A stretch of 64,000 nucleotides of DNA from Leucobacter sp. G161 (GCF_001482305.1 NZ_LOHP01000043.1:1-64000); one strand, 5' to 3'. Shown: positions 1 to 12,219, counted from the stretch's first letter. The notes: generated by a model from the sequence alone, not told the origin. Numbers and translations: made by a program.

Positions 1-294
1 TCAGAAACCGACCACACCATCGATGCCGCCCTCGGCGGGCCCACAGCAACCGATAACCTGGCATATTTGTGCCGCAGCCATCACGCGTTGAAAGGCAACT
101 CGGACTGGACAGTGAAACAACTCCCAGGCGGGGTACTCGAATGGACGTCCCCGACGGGACGCATCTACATCGACCTGCCACCAGACCTCCTCCCAGAGCT
201 ACGGGCTTCACGGCCTACACCGAAACGCAAAGTGCAGTTCGAACCCGCGATCGAAGAACCCGCGATCGAAGAACCCGAACTCCATCCCTTCTAA
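1..294 (+). CDS. HNH endonuclease (DUF222/13E12-type), C-terminal fragment
   Basis: The reading frame is open from base 1 and ends at the TAA at 292-294, so only the C-terminus of about 97 residues is visible. It shows the end of an HNH fold (YLCRSHHALKGNSDW), followed by the EWTSPTGR and IDLPP segments typical of actinobacterial DUF222 plus HNH proteins. These are usually 400-600 residues long and occur in many copies per genome in Microbacteriaceae. Their role is not established; a nuclease of phage or mobile-element origin is often assumed. The tail has a 15-base tandem duplication giving AIEEPAIEEP. The N-terminal DUF222 part lies outside the window. Confidence 0.8.
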   Translation, partial: SETDHTIDAALGGPTATDNLAYLCRSHHALKGNSDWTVKQLPGGVLEWTSPTGRIYIDLPPDLLPELRASRPTPKRKVQFEPAIEEPAIEEPELHPF

Positions 295-1012
295 CTCGAG
301 GCTTCGCGCCTGATGGCGGCGCGGCAGCATTAGGAGCTGATTGCGTCCTGGCGGGTCTTTCGCCGGCCCCGGGACGCCGACGTCGCGCCAAAGCATCGTG
401 CACTTCAGAGCTTGCCACAGTGGTCCAGTGCTCATCGCGATCCAGCATCTATTCCGCCAGCCGCTAGGCTCTCAATTGCGAAGCGCCCCTGTGCAGGCTC
501 TTCACTTTTGAAAGCGTAGCGACTTCCGGCATGGGTGAGGAATCGTGATGGGCGTAGCATTGCCCCACTCGCTACAAAGCAAGAACCGCTAGGCCCGACG
601 AACGCGCCTGGGGCGCCGCGAAACGCACACAACCCGGGCCCATCTGCCCTGCACGGCAAGGGCGCGCAGCGCCCGCGGCAGCCCCGCGGCCCCTGCCCTG
701 AGCGGACCCCTCCGCCAAAGGCGCCGTATCGAAGCCTTCTCCTCTCCACGGCCACCACATTCTCAAAGCAAAGGTATCCCTAGCTTGAATCGCTCACGAG
801 ACCTTCCCTCAGCGAAGTGATGAGTAGTTTGCAGCAAAAGGCTCCTGATCTCGCTGAGGGCATGGCGTGTCAGCGTTCCTACTCGCTGAGATCTACACCT
901 TCAATTGTGAAGAACCCCGTTGCAGTCGGCCAGAGCATCCCGGGACCGACAAGACGGCCAGTGGGCTCACGCAGCCGAGAGCGGGCCGGCACGCTCAGGC
1001 CCGAATCGCAAA
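295..1012. other. Gene-free interval of about 720 bp
   Basis: No convincing coding sequence is seen on either strand. Open frames here are short, lack ribosome sites and overlap one another in opposite senses. The interval holds one copy of a dispersed palindromic repeat (806-860) and ends at the argG terminator. It separates the convergent HNH gene and argG. Composition stays G/C-rich with local C-rich runs near 620-720. No tRNA-like fold was recognised by eye. Confidence 0.6.
806..860. repeat. Dispersed palindromic (REP-like) element, copy 1
   Basis: The left arm is CCCTCAGCGAAGTGATGAG (806-824) and the right arm CTCCTGATCTCGCTGAGGG (842-860). They pair at 15 of 19 positions. This is the most degenerate of four copies in the window sharing the core TCAGCGAGGTCA; the others are at 35717, 37010 and 55277. 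Confidence 0.7.
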
Positions 1013-1044
1013 AGCCCCGGTTCCCAAAATCAGGAACCGGGGCT
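1013..1044 (-). terminator. Intrinsic terminator downstream of argG
   Basis: A perfect 12-bp stem (AGCCCCGGTTCC at 1013-1024 with its complement at 1033-1044) and an 8-base loop lie 12 bases beyond the argG stop codon. It presumably ends the serine hydrolase-mdh-argG transcript. Confidence 0.8.
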
Positions 1045-1056
1045 CGCACGCCAAGA

Positions 1057-3568
<2,512 letters not shown>

Positions 3569-3596
3569 TCAGGCTACCTCGGCGAGATGAGCGCCG

Positions 3597-4415
3597 CTAG
3601 GCCGCGGCACACTCCGCGAGCACAGCGTCGGAGAACACCGGCCATGCTTCTGCCGACCACTCGCCAAAATTACGGTCGGCAAGCCCGACGCAGGCGATGC
3701 CCGCGATCGGGTCCACCCACAAAAAGGTGCCCGCCTGCCCGAAGTGCCCGAAGGTCTCGGGGCTGTTGCGCGAGCCAGTCCAGTGCGGCGTCTTGCCATC
3801 TCGAATCTCAAAGCCGAGCCCCCAGTCGTTCGGACGTTGCCGGCCGAAGCCGGGCAGCACGCCGTCGATGCCCGGGAAGACGACCTGCGTCGCCTGCGCG
3901 ACCGTGTCTGGGTGCAGAATCTTGGGGTTCTGGATCTCAGCTGCGAAGCGTGACAGGTCAGCGGCGGTCGACACTCCGCCCGCCGCGGGGCTCCCGAGGA
4001 GCTTGGTCGATGTCATGCCGAGCGGCGCAAGCAGCCCCTCCCGCAGGTAGTCCTCGAACGGCATCTCAGCCCGCTCGGCGAAGGTCTCCGCGAGGGTATC
4101 GATGCCGATGTTCGAGTAGATGCGGCGCTGGCCGGGCCGGCCGCGCACCACGTCCTCCGAGAAGTCGAGGCCCGAAGCGTGGGCGAGCAGGTGACGGATC
4201 GTCGAGCCTTCAGGCCCTGCCGGGTCGTCAAGCTCGATCGCGCCCTCTTCGATCGCGAGCAGGATCGCGCTCGCGCTCAACAACTTCGTCACTGACGCGA
4301 GGGCGAACTGCCGGTCTTGGTCCCCGCGAGTGCCGAGGACACGGCCGTCGCGGGCAATCACCGCAACAGCCGCGTTGTCGACGGGCCAGGAATCAATCAG
4401 CTTGAGGCTTTCCAT
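3597..4415 (-). CDS. Serine hydrolase, beta-lactamase/PBP class C family (S12)
   Basis: A 272-residue protein with the S12 signature: SVTK at residues 41-44 (nucleophile Ser41, Lys44), YSN at 100-102, and HFGQAG near the C-terminus in place of the classic KTG/HxG motif. No signal peptide or membrane segment is visible, so it should be cytoplasmic. Family members include D,D-peptidases, esterases and D-aminopeptidases, and the substrate cannot be read from the sequence. It is the first gene of a run ending in mdh and argG, with no obvious functional link to them. It is shorter than typical class C beta-lactamases (about 360 residues). Confidence 0.8.
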   Translation of the reverse strand: MESLKLIDSWPVDNAAVAVIARDGRVLGTRGDQDRQFALASVTKLLSASAILLAIEEGAIELDDPAGPEGSTIRHLLAHASGLDFSEDVVRGRPGQRRIYSNIGIDTLAETFAERAEMPFEDYLREGLLAPLGMTSTKLLGSPAAGGVSTAADLSRFAAEIQNPKILHPDTVAQATQVVFPGIDGVLPGFGRQRPNDWGLGFEIRDGKTPHWTGSRNSPETFGHFGQAGTFLWVDPIAGIACVGLADRNFGEWSAEAWPVFSDAVLAECAAA

Positions 4416-4469
4416 GCCTCCACGCTAGCGCGCTTCGCTTGCACGGGGGCAGGGAAATCCGCGTTCGAA

Positions 4470-5306
4470 CTACCGCACGTCCATCTCGTGCGGGTTCGAG
4501 CCGAAGTTCTGCTGCGCGTCGAGAGCGTCGATCGCTGCCATCTCGGCGTCCGTGAGTGCGAAGTCGAAGATCTGCGCGTTTTCGATCATGCGCTCCTTGC
4601 GCACCGTCTTCGGGAACACGATCCGGCCCTGCTGGGCGTGCCAGCGGAGGATCACCTGCGCCGGGGTCTTGCCGTGCGCGGCGGCGGGCTCGGTGAGCTC
4701 CGGGCGCTCGAACAGGTCGGACTTGCCCTGCGCGAGCGGGCCCCACGCCTCAACACGGATCCCCTTCGCGGTGCAGTACTCGACGAGCTCGCGGCGCTGG
4801 TGCAGCGGGTGCAGCTCGATCTGGTTCACGGTCGGCACGACGCCGGTCTCGGAGATGATCTCTTCGAGGTCGGAGATCTCGAAGTTTGAGACGCCGATCG
4901 ACGTCGCGCGACCCGACTCGTGGATCTTGCTGAGCGAGCGCCACGCGGTGAGCGCCTCGCCGAACATGGGCTGCGGCCAGTGCACGAGGTACAGGTCGAC
5001 GCGATCGAGCCCGAGCTTGTCGAGGCTCTCCTGGAAAGCCTCCTCGCCGCGGGTTTGGTCGCTGTTCCAGAGCTTCGTCGTGACGAACAATTCGTCACGG
5101 GCCACACCGCTCGCGGCGATAGCGGCCCCCACCTCGGCCTCGTTGCGGTAGATCGCAGCGGTGTCGATGTGGCGGTAGCCTGCGGCGAGCGCGTCCTCGA
5201 CGACGCGCTGCGCTTCGCCCGGGTCGACCTTGAAGACGCCGAGCCCGAGCTGCGGGATCTCCGTGCCGTCATGGAGGGTGATGTTCGGGATAGTGAGCTT
5301 GCTCAT
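4470..5306 (-). CDS. Aldo/keto reductase
   Basis: An NADPH-dependent oxidoreductase of the 2,5-diketo-D-gluconate reductase type, 278 residues. The catalytic tetrad is visible: Asp and Tyr in GYRHIDTAAIYRNE, Lys in TTKLWN and His in LYLVHWP. The cofactor-binding FPKTVRKER segment is near the C-terminus. The ATG at 5306 is chosen because AGGAG lies 5 bases upstream; a GTG two codons earlier would sit too close to it. The gene is divergent from hrpA across 48 bp and 54 bp upstream of the serine hydrolase gene. The physiological substrate is unknown. Confidence 0.92.
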   Translation of the reverse strand: MSKLTIPNITLHDGTEIPQLGLGVFKVDPGEAQRVVEDALAAGYRHIDTAAIYRNEAEVGAAIAASGVARDELFVTTKLWNSDQTRGEEAFQESLDKLGLDRVDLYLVHWPQPMFGEALTAWRSLSKIHESGRATSIGVSNFEISDLEEIISETGVVPTVNQIELHPLHQRRELVEYCTAKGIRVEAWGPLAQGKSDLFERPELTEPAAAHGKTPAQVILRWHAQQGRIVFPKTVRKERMIENAQIFDFALTDAEMAAIDALDAQQNFGSNPHEMDVR

Positions 5307-5354
5307 GTGCACTCCTTTGGGTCGAATCGCTCACAGTCTATGACTCGCGCGATA

Positions 5355-8300
5355 ATGGGTGTTGTTATGTCGAATCCCCCGAAGGCCGAGAGCCTCACTC
5401 CGCGCATTGAGTTCCCCGCTGAGCTCCCCGTTTCGCAGATGCGCGACGAGATTCAGGCCGCGATCCGCGACAACCAGGTCGTCATCGTTGCGGGTGAGAC
5501 GGGTTCGGGTAAGACGACGCAGCTGCCAAAGATCGCGCTCGCACTCGGCCGGGAGCGTATCGCGCACACGCAGCCGCGCAGGATCGCCGCCCGCACCATC
5601 GCCGAGCGCATCGCGGAGGAGACGGGCACCGAGCTCGGCGGCCTCGTCGGCTACCAGGTGCGGTTCACGGATCAGGCGTCGAAGGACACGAAGATCCGCC
5701 TGATGACTGACGGGATCCTGCTGAACGCGATCCACCGCGACCGCGATCTGAAGGCCTACGACACGATCATCATCGATGAGGCGCACGAGCGCTCGTTGAA
5801 CATCGACTTCCTGCTCGGGTACCTGCAGACGCTGCTGCCGCGCCGCCCCGATCTGAAGGTCATCATCACCTCGGCGACGATCGACCCTGAGTCGTTCGCG
5901 AAGCACTTCGCCGACCATAAGACGGGTAAGCCGGCGCCGATCATCGAGGTGTCGGGCCGTACGTTCCCCGTCGAGGTGCGCTACCGGCCGCTCGTCGAGG
6001 AGCGCGAGGTCATCGACCCGAAGACCAAGCAGCCGAAGATCCGCAAGATTGAGCGCGACATGTTCGACGCGATCGGCGACGCGGTCGACGAGCTCGCGAA
6101 GGAGTCGCGTGGCGACGTGCTCGTATTCCTGTCGGGCGAGGCTGAGATTCGCGACGCGGCGGATGCGCTCTCGGGCCGCGTTCAGCGCGGCGGCCCCGCG
6201 AACCGCACCGAGATCCTCCCGCTCTACGGCAGGCTCTCGTCCGCCGAGCAGCACCGCGTCTTCGAGCGGCGCACGGGCGCGAACGCCGGTGCCCGCAGGA
6301 TCGTGCTCGCGACGAACGTCGCGGAGACCTCGCTCACGGTACCCGGGATCCGCTACGTGATCGACGCCGGCACCGCGCGCATCTCGCGCTACTCGGCGCG
6401 CTCGAAGGTGCAGCGCCTCCCGATCGAGGCGATCTCGCAGGCGAGCGCGAACCAGCGCTCGGGCCGCTCGGGGCGTACGAGCGACGGCATCGCGATCAGG
6501 CTGTACAGCGAGGAAGACTTCGCGTCGCGCCCCGAGTTCACCGAGCCGGAGATCAGGCGCACGGGGCTCGCGAGCGTCATTCTCCAGATGCTGTCGCTCG
6601 GTCTCGGCGACATCGCGGCGTTCCCGTTCCTCACTCCCCCGGATCAGCGCGGCATTCGCGACGGGATCGGGCTACTCGAGGAGCTCGGCGCGGTGCGCCC
6701 GGTGAAGCGGGGCAAGCGCGGCGAGCGCGGCGAGCGCGGCAGCGAACGCGAGAAGGAGCGCGGCGGCGAACGCGGCAGCGACGCGCCTGGCAGCGCCGAC
6801 AAGGCCGCGACCGGCGCAACCCACACGATCACGAAAACGGGCCGCGAGCTCGCCCGTCTCCCGATCGAGCCTCGCTTTGCGCGGATGGTCATCGAGGCAC
6901 GCAGGCACGAGGTCGTGCCCGAGGTGCTCGCGATCGTTGCGGGTCTCACGATCCAGGACGTGCGCGAGCGGCCCGTCGCCGAGCGCGCGAAGGCCGACCA
7001 GTTCCACGCGCGCTTCAACGACCCGCTCGGCGACCTGATGACGCTCTTGAACCTCTGGAATCACGTGCAGAAGCAGCAGCGCGAGCTCTCGTCGAGCGCG
7101 TTCCGCAGGCTCTGCAAGGCCGAGTTCTTGAACTTCCTGCGCGTGCGCGAGTGGATGGATCTCGTCAGGCAGCTGTCGAAGGCGGCCGGAGTCAAGGGCC
7201 AGGTGCAGGAGGTCACCGGTGGATCGGCCGAGCTGATCCACCGCTCGGTGCTCGCCGGCCTCCTCTCGCAGCTCGGCTCCCGCGACGACCGGCAGGATCG
7301 GCGCGAGCCTTCCCGCGGCCGCGACGTCGCGGGCGCTGTGAAGCGGAAGCCGGCGCAGGAGTACCTCGGCTCCCGCGGCACCCGCTTCGTGCTGTACCCG
7401 GGGTCGGTGCTCGCGAAGAAGCCGCCCGAGGTCGTGATGAGCGTCGAGCTCGTCGAGACGAGCCGGCTGTTTGCCAGGTCGAACGCGGTCGTGGATCCCG
7501 AGTGGGCCGAGGAGCTCGCCGGCCCCCTCGCGAAGCGGCAGCTGTCTGAGCCGCGCTGGGAGCGGAAGCAGGGCGCTGCGGTCGCGACCGAGCGCGTCAC
7601 GCTCTACGGCGTGCCGATCGTGACGGATCGCCGCGTGCAGCTCTCCCGCTTCGACCCCGTTGAGGCGCGCGACCTCTTCATCAGGCACGCGCTCGTCGAC
7701 GGCGACTGGGACTCGCCGCAGGCGTTCGATCGCGCCAACCACCAGCTCAGGCGCGAGCTCGCGCAGCTCGAGGAACGCACGCGCCGCCGCGACATCCTCG
7801 ACGGCGACGAGGCGGTGTTCGAGTTCTACGACGCCCGCATTCCGAAGGACGTCGCGAGCACCCGCGACTTCGAGGGGTGGTGGCGCAAGAAGCGCTCGGA
7901 CGACCCGCAATACCTGCACATGCGACGCGATGACCTGCTCGAGGAAGAGACCGTTGAGGTCGACGAGCAGGAGTATCCGAGGCAGTGGCAGCACGGCGAC
8001 CAGTCGCTGAAGCTCAAGTACCGCTTCGACCCGACGAGCGAGGACGACGGTGTGACCGTGAACGTGCCGCTGCCGCTGCTCCCCCGGCTCGCCAAGGGCG
8101 ACTTCGAGAAGCTCGTGCCCGGCATGCGCGAGGAGCTCGTGACGGCGCTCATCAAGACGCTGCCGAAGGCGATCCGCAAACACGTCGTGCCCGCGGCCGA
8201 CTGGGCGCGCACGCTGCTCGGCGTCGTGGGACCCAAGCTTGACGGCGCTGAGGCAACAGGGACCGATGCGTCGCTCACCCAGCTGCTCGCCGACGAGATC

Positions 8301-9392
8301 CGTCGCCGCACGAGCCAGCAGGTGACCCCGGGCGACTTCGATCCAACGCGGCTCCCCCACCACCTCACGCCCACGTTCCGCGTGATCGACGCGCGCGGCC
8401 GCACGGTCGGCGCCGGCAAGGACCTCGCCGAACTGCAGTCGACGCACAAGGAGCAGGCAACGAAGGGTGTCGCCAAGGTCGCGCAGGCGTCGCTGCCGAA
8501 GAGTGAGCTCGAACGCACCGGGGCAACCACCTGGGGGTTCGGCGACCTCCCGAAGCACGTCGATTCGAGCTACGCGAAGGGCCGCTCGGGCAGCGCCGGC
8601 GTGGTGCGGGCATACCCTGCGATCCTCGATCGCCGCACGAGCGTCGACCTCGTGCTCGTCGCCGACGAGGCCGAGCAGCGGCGAGTGTCACGGCGCGGGA
8701 TCCGCCGCCTGCTTGTCCTGTCGAGCCCATCGCCCGCGAGCTACGTGCGCGAGCACCTCTCGAACCAGGAGAAGCTGCTGCTCGGCGCTGGGCCCTACCG
8801 CTCGCTCGACACCGCGATCGCCGATGTCTCGCTCGCGGTCGCCGACCGCGTGATCCGCCGTCACGCTCCCGACGGGCTCGTGTGGTTCGCCGCAGACTTC
8901 GAGCAGATCGCGAATGACTACGCGCGCAGCCTCATCGACGAAATCTACGGCACAATCGCGCTCACCGCGAAGGTGCTCGACAAGGCGCGCCTCGCGAAGA
9001 AGGCCATCGACCAGGCGAAGTCACTGCAGGTGCTCGGCCAGGTCGCCGACGCCGCGAAACAGCTCGACGGGCTCGTGTTCGACGGCTTCGTCTCTCGCAC
9101 CGGGGCTGCGCAGCTCGAACGCCTCCCCGTGTACCTCGAGGCCCTCGCACACCGGATGCGCTCGCTCACCGACAACCCGGGCCGCGATCGCGCCTGGCAG
9201 AACGACGTGGATCGCGCGCTCGTGTTGTTCTCCGAGTCTGGCGGCACGATCCCGCTGCCGGTCGATCCGCCCGACCACATCGAGCGCGCCCGCTGGCTCA
9301 TCGAGGAACTCCGCGTGAGCCTCTTCGCGCAGCAGCTGCGCGCGGCCGAAGCCGTGTCCCTCAAACGCATTCAGAAGGTGCTTGAGGGGTAG
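5355..9392 (+). CDS. hrpA: ATP-dependent RNA helicase HrpA
   Basis: A large DEAH-box helicase of about 1345 residues, close to E. coli HrpA, which in E. coli acts on mRNA and on stalled ribosomes. Seen in order: Walker A GETGSGKT at residues 47-54, DEAH at 141-144, SAT, the C-terminal RecA motifs (ATNVAETSLTVPG, QRSGRSGR), the HA2/ratchet region, an OB-fold and the long HrpA-specific C-terminal DUF3418 region. Residues of about 450-490 form a low-complexity insert rich in Lys/Arg/Glu/Gly. Two in-frame ATGs (5355, 5367) are possible and neither has a strong ribosome site. The start lies just outside the divergent aldo/keto reductase promoter. Confidence 0.93.
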   Translation: MGVVMSNPPKAESLTPRIEFPAELPVSQMRDEIQAAIRDNQVVIVAGETGSGKTTQLPKIALALGRERIAHTQPRRIAARTIAERIAEETGTELGGLVGYQVRFTDQASKDTKIRLMTDGILLNAIHRDRDLKAYDTIIIDEAHERSLNIDFLLGYLQTLLPRRPDLKVIITSATIDPESFAKHFADHKTGKPAPIIEVSGRTFPVEVRYRPLVEEREVIDPKTKQPKIRKIERDMFDAIGDAVDELAKESRGDVLVFLSGEAEIRDAADALSGRVQRGGPANRTEILPLYGRLSSAEQHRVFERRTGANAGARRIVLATNVAETSLTVPGIRYVIDAGTARISRYSARSKVQRLPIEAISQASANQRSGRSGRTSDGIAIRLYSEEDFASRPEFTEPEIRRTGLASVILQMLSLGLGDIAAFPFLTPPDQRGIRDGIGLLEELGAVRPVKRGKRGERGERGSEREKERGGERGSDAPGSADKAATGATHTITKTGRELARLPIEPRFARMVIEARRHEVVPEVLAIVAGLTIQDVRERPVAERAKADQFHARFNDPLGDLMTLLNLWNHVQKQQRELSSSAFRRLCKAEFLNFLRVREWMDLVRQLSKAAGVKGQVQEVTGGSAELIHRSVLAGLLSQLGSRDDRQDRREPSRGRDVAGAVKRKPAQEYLGSRGTRFVLYPGSVLAKKPPEVVMSVELVETSRLFARSNAVVDPEWAEELAGPLAKRQLSEPRWERKQGAAVATERVTLYGVPIVTDRRVQLSRFDPVEARDLFIRHALVDGDWDSPQAFDRANHQLRRELAQLEERTRRRDILDGDEAVFEFYDARIPKDVASTRDFEGWWRKKRSDDPQYLHMRRDDLLEEETVEVDEQEYPRQWQHGDQSLKLKYRFDPTSEDDGVTVNVPLPLLPRLAKGDFEKLVPGMREELVTALIKTLPKAIRKHVVPAADWARTLLGVVGPKLDGAEATGTDASLTQLLADEIRRRTSQQVTPGDFDPTRLPHHLTPTFRVIDARGRTVGAGKDLAELQSTHKEQATKGVAKVAQASLPKSELERTGATTWGFGDLPKHVDSSYAKGRSGSAGVVRAYPAILDRRTSVDLVLVADEAEQRRVSRRGIRRLLVLSSPSPASYVREHLSNQEKLLLGAGPYRSLDTAIADVSLAVADRVIRRHAPDGLVWFAADFEQIANDYARSLIDEIYGTIALTAKVLDKARLAKKAIDQAKSLQVLGQVADAAKQLDGLVFDGFVSRTGAAQLERLPVYLEALAHRMRSLTDNPGRDRAWQNDVDRALVLFSESGGTIPLPVDPPDHIERARWLIEELRVSLFAQQLRAAEAVSLKRIQKVLEG

Positions 9393-9402
9393 CGGTTCCG
9401 AC

Positions 9403-9879
9403 CTACCCGCCCTGACCGGGTCGCGCCATCGAGGCGATGCCCACGTCGTGTGCGGTGCAGAGCGCATAGAGATCACTGAGGGCCGCGTCGACGGCTTCGC
9501 CGCCGGCGGGGTGTGCGAGAGCGGCATCCTTCAAGGCGTTGAGCGGCCGGGAGAACTCCGGGTCTGGTTCCGATTCGACGCCTGCGCTCCCCACGAAATA
9601 GGCGTACCCCTCAATGACGCTCCGGGTGACCTCGGCGAGTTGCTCGGGCGTCAAATCCACGGCTGTGGCGTCCGCTTCCGCGCGACTCGAGATACCTTCC
9701 AACGCACTCAGGCCACCACACACCCACGTCGCGGTGCCATCGGCCGGGTTCTCGGGCGCGATCGTGTCAGTCGCCGCGGCATCACTGCCGGCAGCGTCGG
9801 GGGTACAGCCCGCGACGGCGAGGCCGAATCCAGCGGCGAGAAGGAGAATCGCGCCCCCACGAATTGTCATGCGCCTCAT
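9403..9879 (-). CDS. Small secreted lipoprotein of unknown function
   Basis: A 158-residue protein starting MRRMTIRGGAILLLAAGF. It has a positively charged N-terminus, a hydrophobic core and a lipobox ending VAGC, so it is a predicted lipoprotein anchored outside the membrane. After the lipobox comes an Ala/Asp/Thr-rich linker and a mostly helical domain with two conserved-looking cysteines (TWVCGGL and YALCTAH) that could form a disulfide. A purine-rich AAGGGG lies about 9 bases before the chosen ATG; a second ATG three codons on is equally possible. It converges with hrpA (10-bp gap) and diverges from the MFS gene. No function is assigned. Confidence 0.65.
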   Translation of the reverse strand: MRRMTIRGGAILLLAAGFGLAVAGCTPDAAGSDAAATDTIAPENPADGTATWVCGGLSALEGISSRAEADATAVDLTPEQLAEVTRSVIEGYAYFVGSAGVESEPDPEFSRPLNALKDAALAHPAGGEAVDAALSDLYALCTAHDVGIASMARPGQGG

Positions 9880-9972
9880 GTACTGCAGCCCCTTCGCAAC
9901 AGAGTCAGTCTGGTGCCGCTCACCATAGCATCGCGGTACTCCCGCGCCCCGTTTCAGCACTAGACTCGCCTG

Positions 9973-11199
9973 ATGGGCATTTACCGTGAGCTGGCTCGCA
10001 ACGAGGGCGTTTTCCGTATCCTTTTCTCGCAGCTGACGGCCCGATTCCCGTTTGGGATGCTCTCGATTATTGTGCTGCTGCACATGCAGGAGCAGTTCGG
10101 CGAGTACACCGCGGCTGGGGTCGTGCTCGCGACGCAGAGCATCGGTCAGGCGATCTCGGGGCCACTCTCGAGCCGTCTGATGGGTAAGTTTGGGATGCGC
10201 CGTGTGCTGTGGATCACGTCGGTCCTCTGCACCGGCTTTATCGTCGTGATCGCGTTTGTTCACCTGCCGCTCGCAGTGACCGCGCTGATCTCCTTCGCGA
10301 TCGGTCTCGCAACTCCCCCAATCACGCCAGCGGTGCGCACCCTGTACCCGCGGCTCGTGCCTGGCAAGCAGATCTCGGCGCTGTTCTCGCTCGACGCCGC
10401 TGCGCAGGAGCTCATCTGGGTACTCGGACCCGTCGTGGCCGTGTTCATCGCAGCGCAGTTCGGCACGGCGATCGGCCTGACCGTTGCCGCAGCGTTTATG
10501 CTCGGTGGCGGCGCATGGTTCATTCTCAGCCGCCCCGTCGGAGTCGTCAAGATCCCGCCGTCGCGCGGCAGTCTCGGGGCCGTACTCAAGCGTCCCACCG
10601 TCGTCATCGCGACGATTATCGGCTTCTTCTTCGTTGCGTCGTTCGCCGCAATCGAGGCAGGGGTCGTCCGCGCATTCGCACCAGCGGGCGATGGCGGGCA
10701 CAGCAGCATCGAATCAGGCATCGTCCTCGCGATCTTCGCGGCTGGCTCACTCGTCGGCGGTCTCTTCGTCGGCGGTCGCCCCCTGCGTCCGTGGTCGCTT
10801 GCGATTCGCATCGGCATCGTGCTCGCGGGCACGCTTGCCTGCCTCGTGAGCCTGAACATTTGGTGGCTCTCTCTCGTGCTGTTCATCGGCGGCCTGGGCA
10901 CCGCGCCCACATTCGCCGGCATCTCCAGCATGATCGGTTCGACGATCAAGTTCTCGGAGACGGCGGAGGCCTTCGGATGGATTGGCACCGGGCAGCTCGT
11001 CGGCGTCGCAACGGGCTCCGCTGTGGCCGGCATCGCCATTGATGCGATGGGTGCGCAGGGGGCAATCATCGTCTCAGCGGGACTCATCACCGTCGCCGGC
11101 GTCATCGCGGCCTTCACGACCAAGTGGGTCCCCGACCTCAAGGGGCGAGACATCGAGCAGCCTCCCGAGACCGGCACCATCACGTTGCCGCTCCCCTAG
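9973..11199 (+). CDS. MFS transporter
   Basis: A 408-residue protein with about 12 hydrophobic segments and the MFS loop signature SSRLMGKFGMRR after the second segment. It resembles drug- or sugar-efflux type MFS carriers common in actinobacteria (N-terminus MGIYRELARNEGVFRILFSQ). The C-terminal 25 residues are hydrophilic. The start ATG at 9973 has only a weak ribosome site. The substrate is unknown. It lies between two lipoprotein genes, and the downstream one starts 63 bp after its stop. Confidence 0.85.
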   Translation: MGIYRELARNEGVFRILFSQLTARFPFGMLSIIVLLHMQEQFGEYTAAGVVLATQSIGQAISGPLSSRLMGKFGMRRVLWITSVLCTGFIVVIAFVHLPLAVTALISFAIGLATPPITPAVRTLYPRLVPGKQISALFSLDAAAQELIWVLGPVVAVFIAAQFGTAIGLTVAAAFMLGGGAWFILSRPVGVVKIPPSRGSLGAVLKRPTVVIATIIGFFFVASFAAIEAGVVRAFAPAGDGGHSSIESGIVLAIFAAGSLVGGLFVGGRPLRPWSLAIRIGIVLAGTLACLVSLNIWWLSLVLFIGGLGTAPTFAGISSMIGSTIKFSETAEAFGWIGTGQLVGVATGSAVAGIAIDAMGAQGAIIVSAGLITVAGVIAAFTTKWVPDLKGRDIEQPPETGTITLPLP

Positions 11200-11262
11200 C
11201 GCCGCCGTAACGATTCCGTATATTCTCGGCGGGTGTGCACGCGTCACAAGTATCTTGAACGC

Positions 11263-12219
11263 ATGTCACTCCGCCGTTTCCTCTCAGCAGTAGCCGCGGC
11301 GCTGGTCGCACTGACGATCGCCGGCTGCTCGGCGACCGCCCCGGACGACGGCGGCAGCACGGGGCTGGTCGAGATCGCCCCCGAGCCATTCCCGCCGGGG
11401 GCAGCACAGCTCGACGTTTCCCCCGAGATCGCAGACGACAATCTGTTCGAGCCGGATCGCGGCGCGGCGTTGCCGGGAGCGGCGCAGGGCCGCACCATCC
11501 TGCGAAGCGCGAGCATTGAGCTCACCGTCACGTCCGCGCGAACATCCGCGGCCGACGCGGCGCAGATCGCGCAGGATCTCGGCGGCACGGTGGAGTCGCA
11601 GTCACTCGCAAGCGAGGGCACGAGGGCAGAGTTCGCCGATCTCACGCTCCGCGTTCCCGCGGAGCGGCTCGACGAGGCCGTCGCCGAACTCGCCAGCCTG
11701 GGCGACGTGCGAACTGAGAGCCGATCAGCGGACGATGTGACCGAGGCCACCGTCGACCTCGAGGCGCGGGTCGAAGCGCTCGCGGCATCGGTCGCCCGCC
11801 TGACCGAGCTCATGGCGGGCGCGGACACGACGAGCGAACTCATCGAAGCCGAGAGTGCGCTCTCGCAACGACAGCAGGAGCTTGACGGCCTCAACGCGCA
11901 GCTCGACTCGCTCAAGGGACAGGCAGAAATGGCGAGCGTGTGGGTGTCCCTCCGTGAATCGAGCGCATTGCCAGGGGGCGGGCCGCAAACCTTCTGGGAT
12001 GCAATTCTTCTGGGTTTCTCCTCGATCGGCTCCTTCGCCGTTGGCCTCACTATCGCGCTCGGCGTGGCGCTTCCCTGGCTCGTTCTGGTTGCGCTAATTG
12101 CGTTGGCGATCATCGTCCCGATCCTGCGACGGAAGCGACGCGCCCGGACCGATTCATCCCCTGAGAAACCACTGGGTAGAAAACCTACGGATTCAGTCGC
12201 CTCGGACGATAGGCCCTAA
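11263..12219 (+). CDS. DUF4349 domain lipoprotein
   Basis: A 318-residue protein starting MSLRRFLSAVAAALVALT with a lipobox ending IAGC. The central part (about residues 85-235) matches DUF4349: ILRSASIELTV, then DLGGTVESQS, then LTLRVPAERLDEAVAEL, followed by a long alpha-helical coiled coil (residues of about 165-220) rich in Ala/Glu/Leu. A transmembrane helix at about 255-290 is followed by a basic cytoplasmic tail. So it is probably an envelope protein with an external coiled coil. The family's function is unknown. The ATG at 11263 fits the signal peptide; an upstream GTG would add a non-hydrophobic leader. Confidence 0.8.
   Translation: MSLRRFLSAVAAALVALTIAGCSATAPDDGGSTGLVEIAPEPFPPGAAQLDVSPEIADDNLFEPDRGAALPGAAQGRTILRSASIELTVTSARTSAADAAQIAQDLGGTVESQSLASEGTRAEFADLTLRVPAERLDEAVAELASLGDVRTESRSADDVTEATVDLEARVEALAASVARLTELMAGADTTSELIEAESALSQRQQELDGLNAQLDSLKGQAEMASVWVSLRESSALPGGGPQTFWDAILLGFSSIGSFAVGLTIALGVALPWLVLVALIALAIIVPILRRKRRARTDSSPEKPLGRKPTDSVASDDRP

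Noticed and set aside
6672-8558. Long minus-strand open frame within hrpA
   Set aside because: A shadow of the helicase gene: low-complexity translation, no ribosome site, and the plus-strand product is conserved HrpA.
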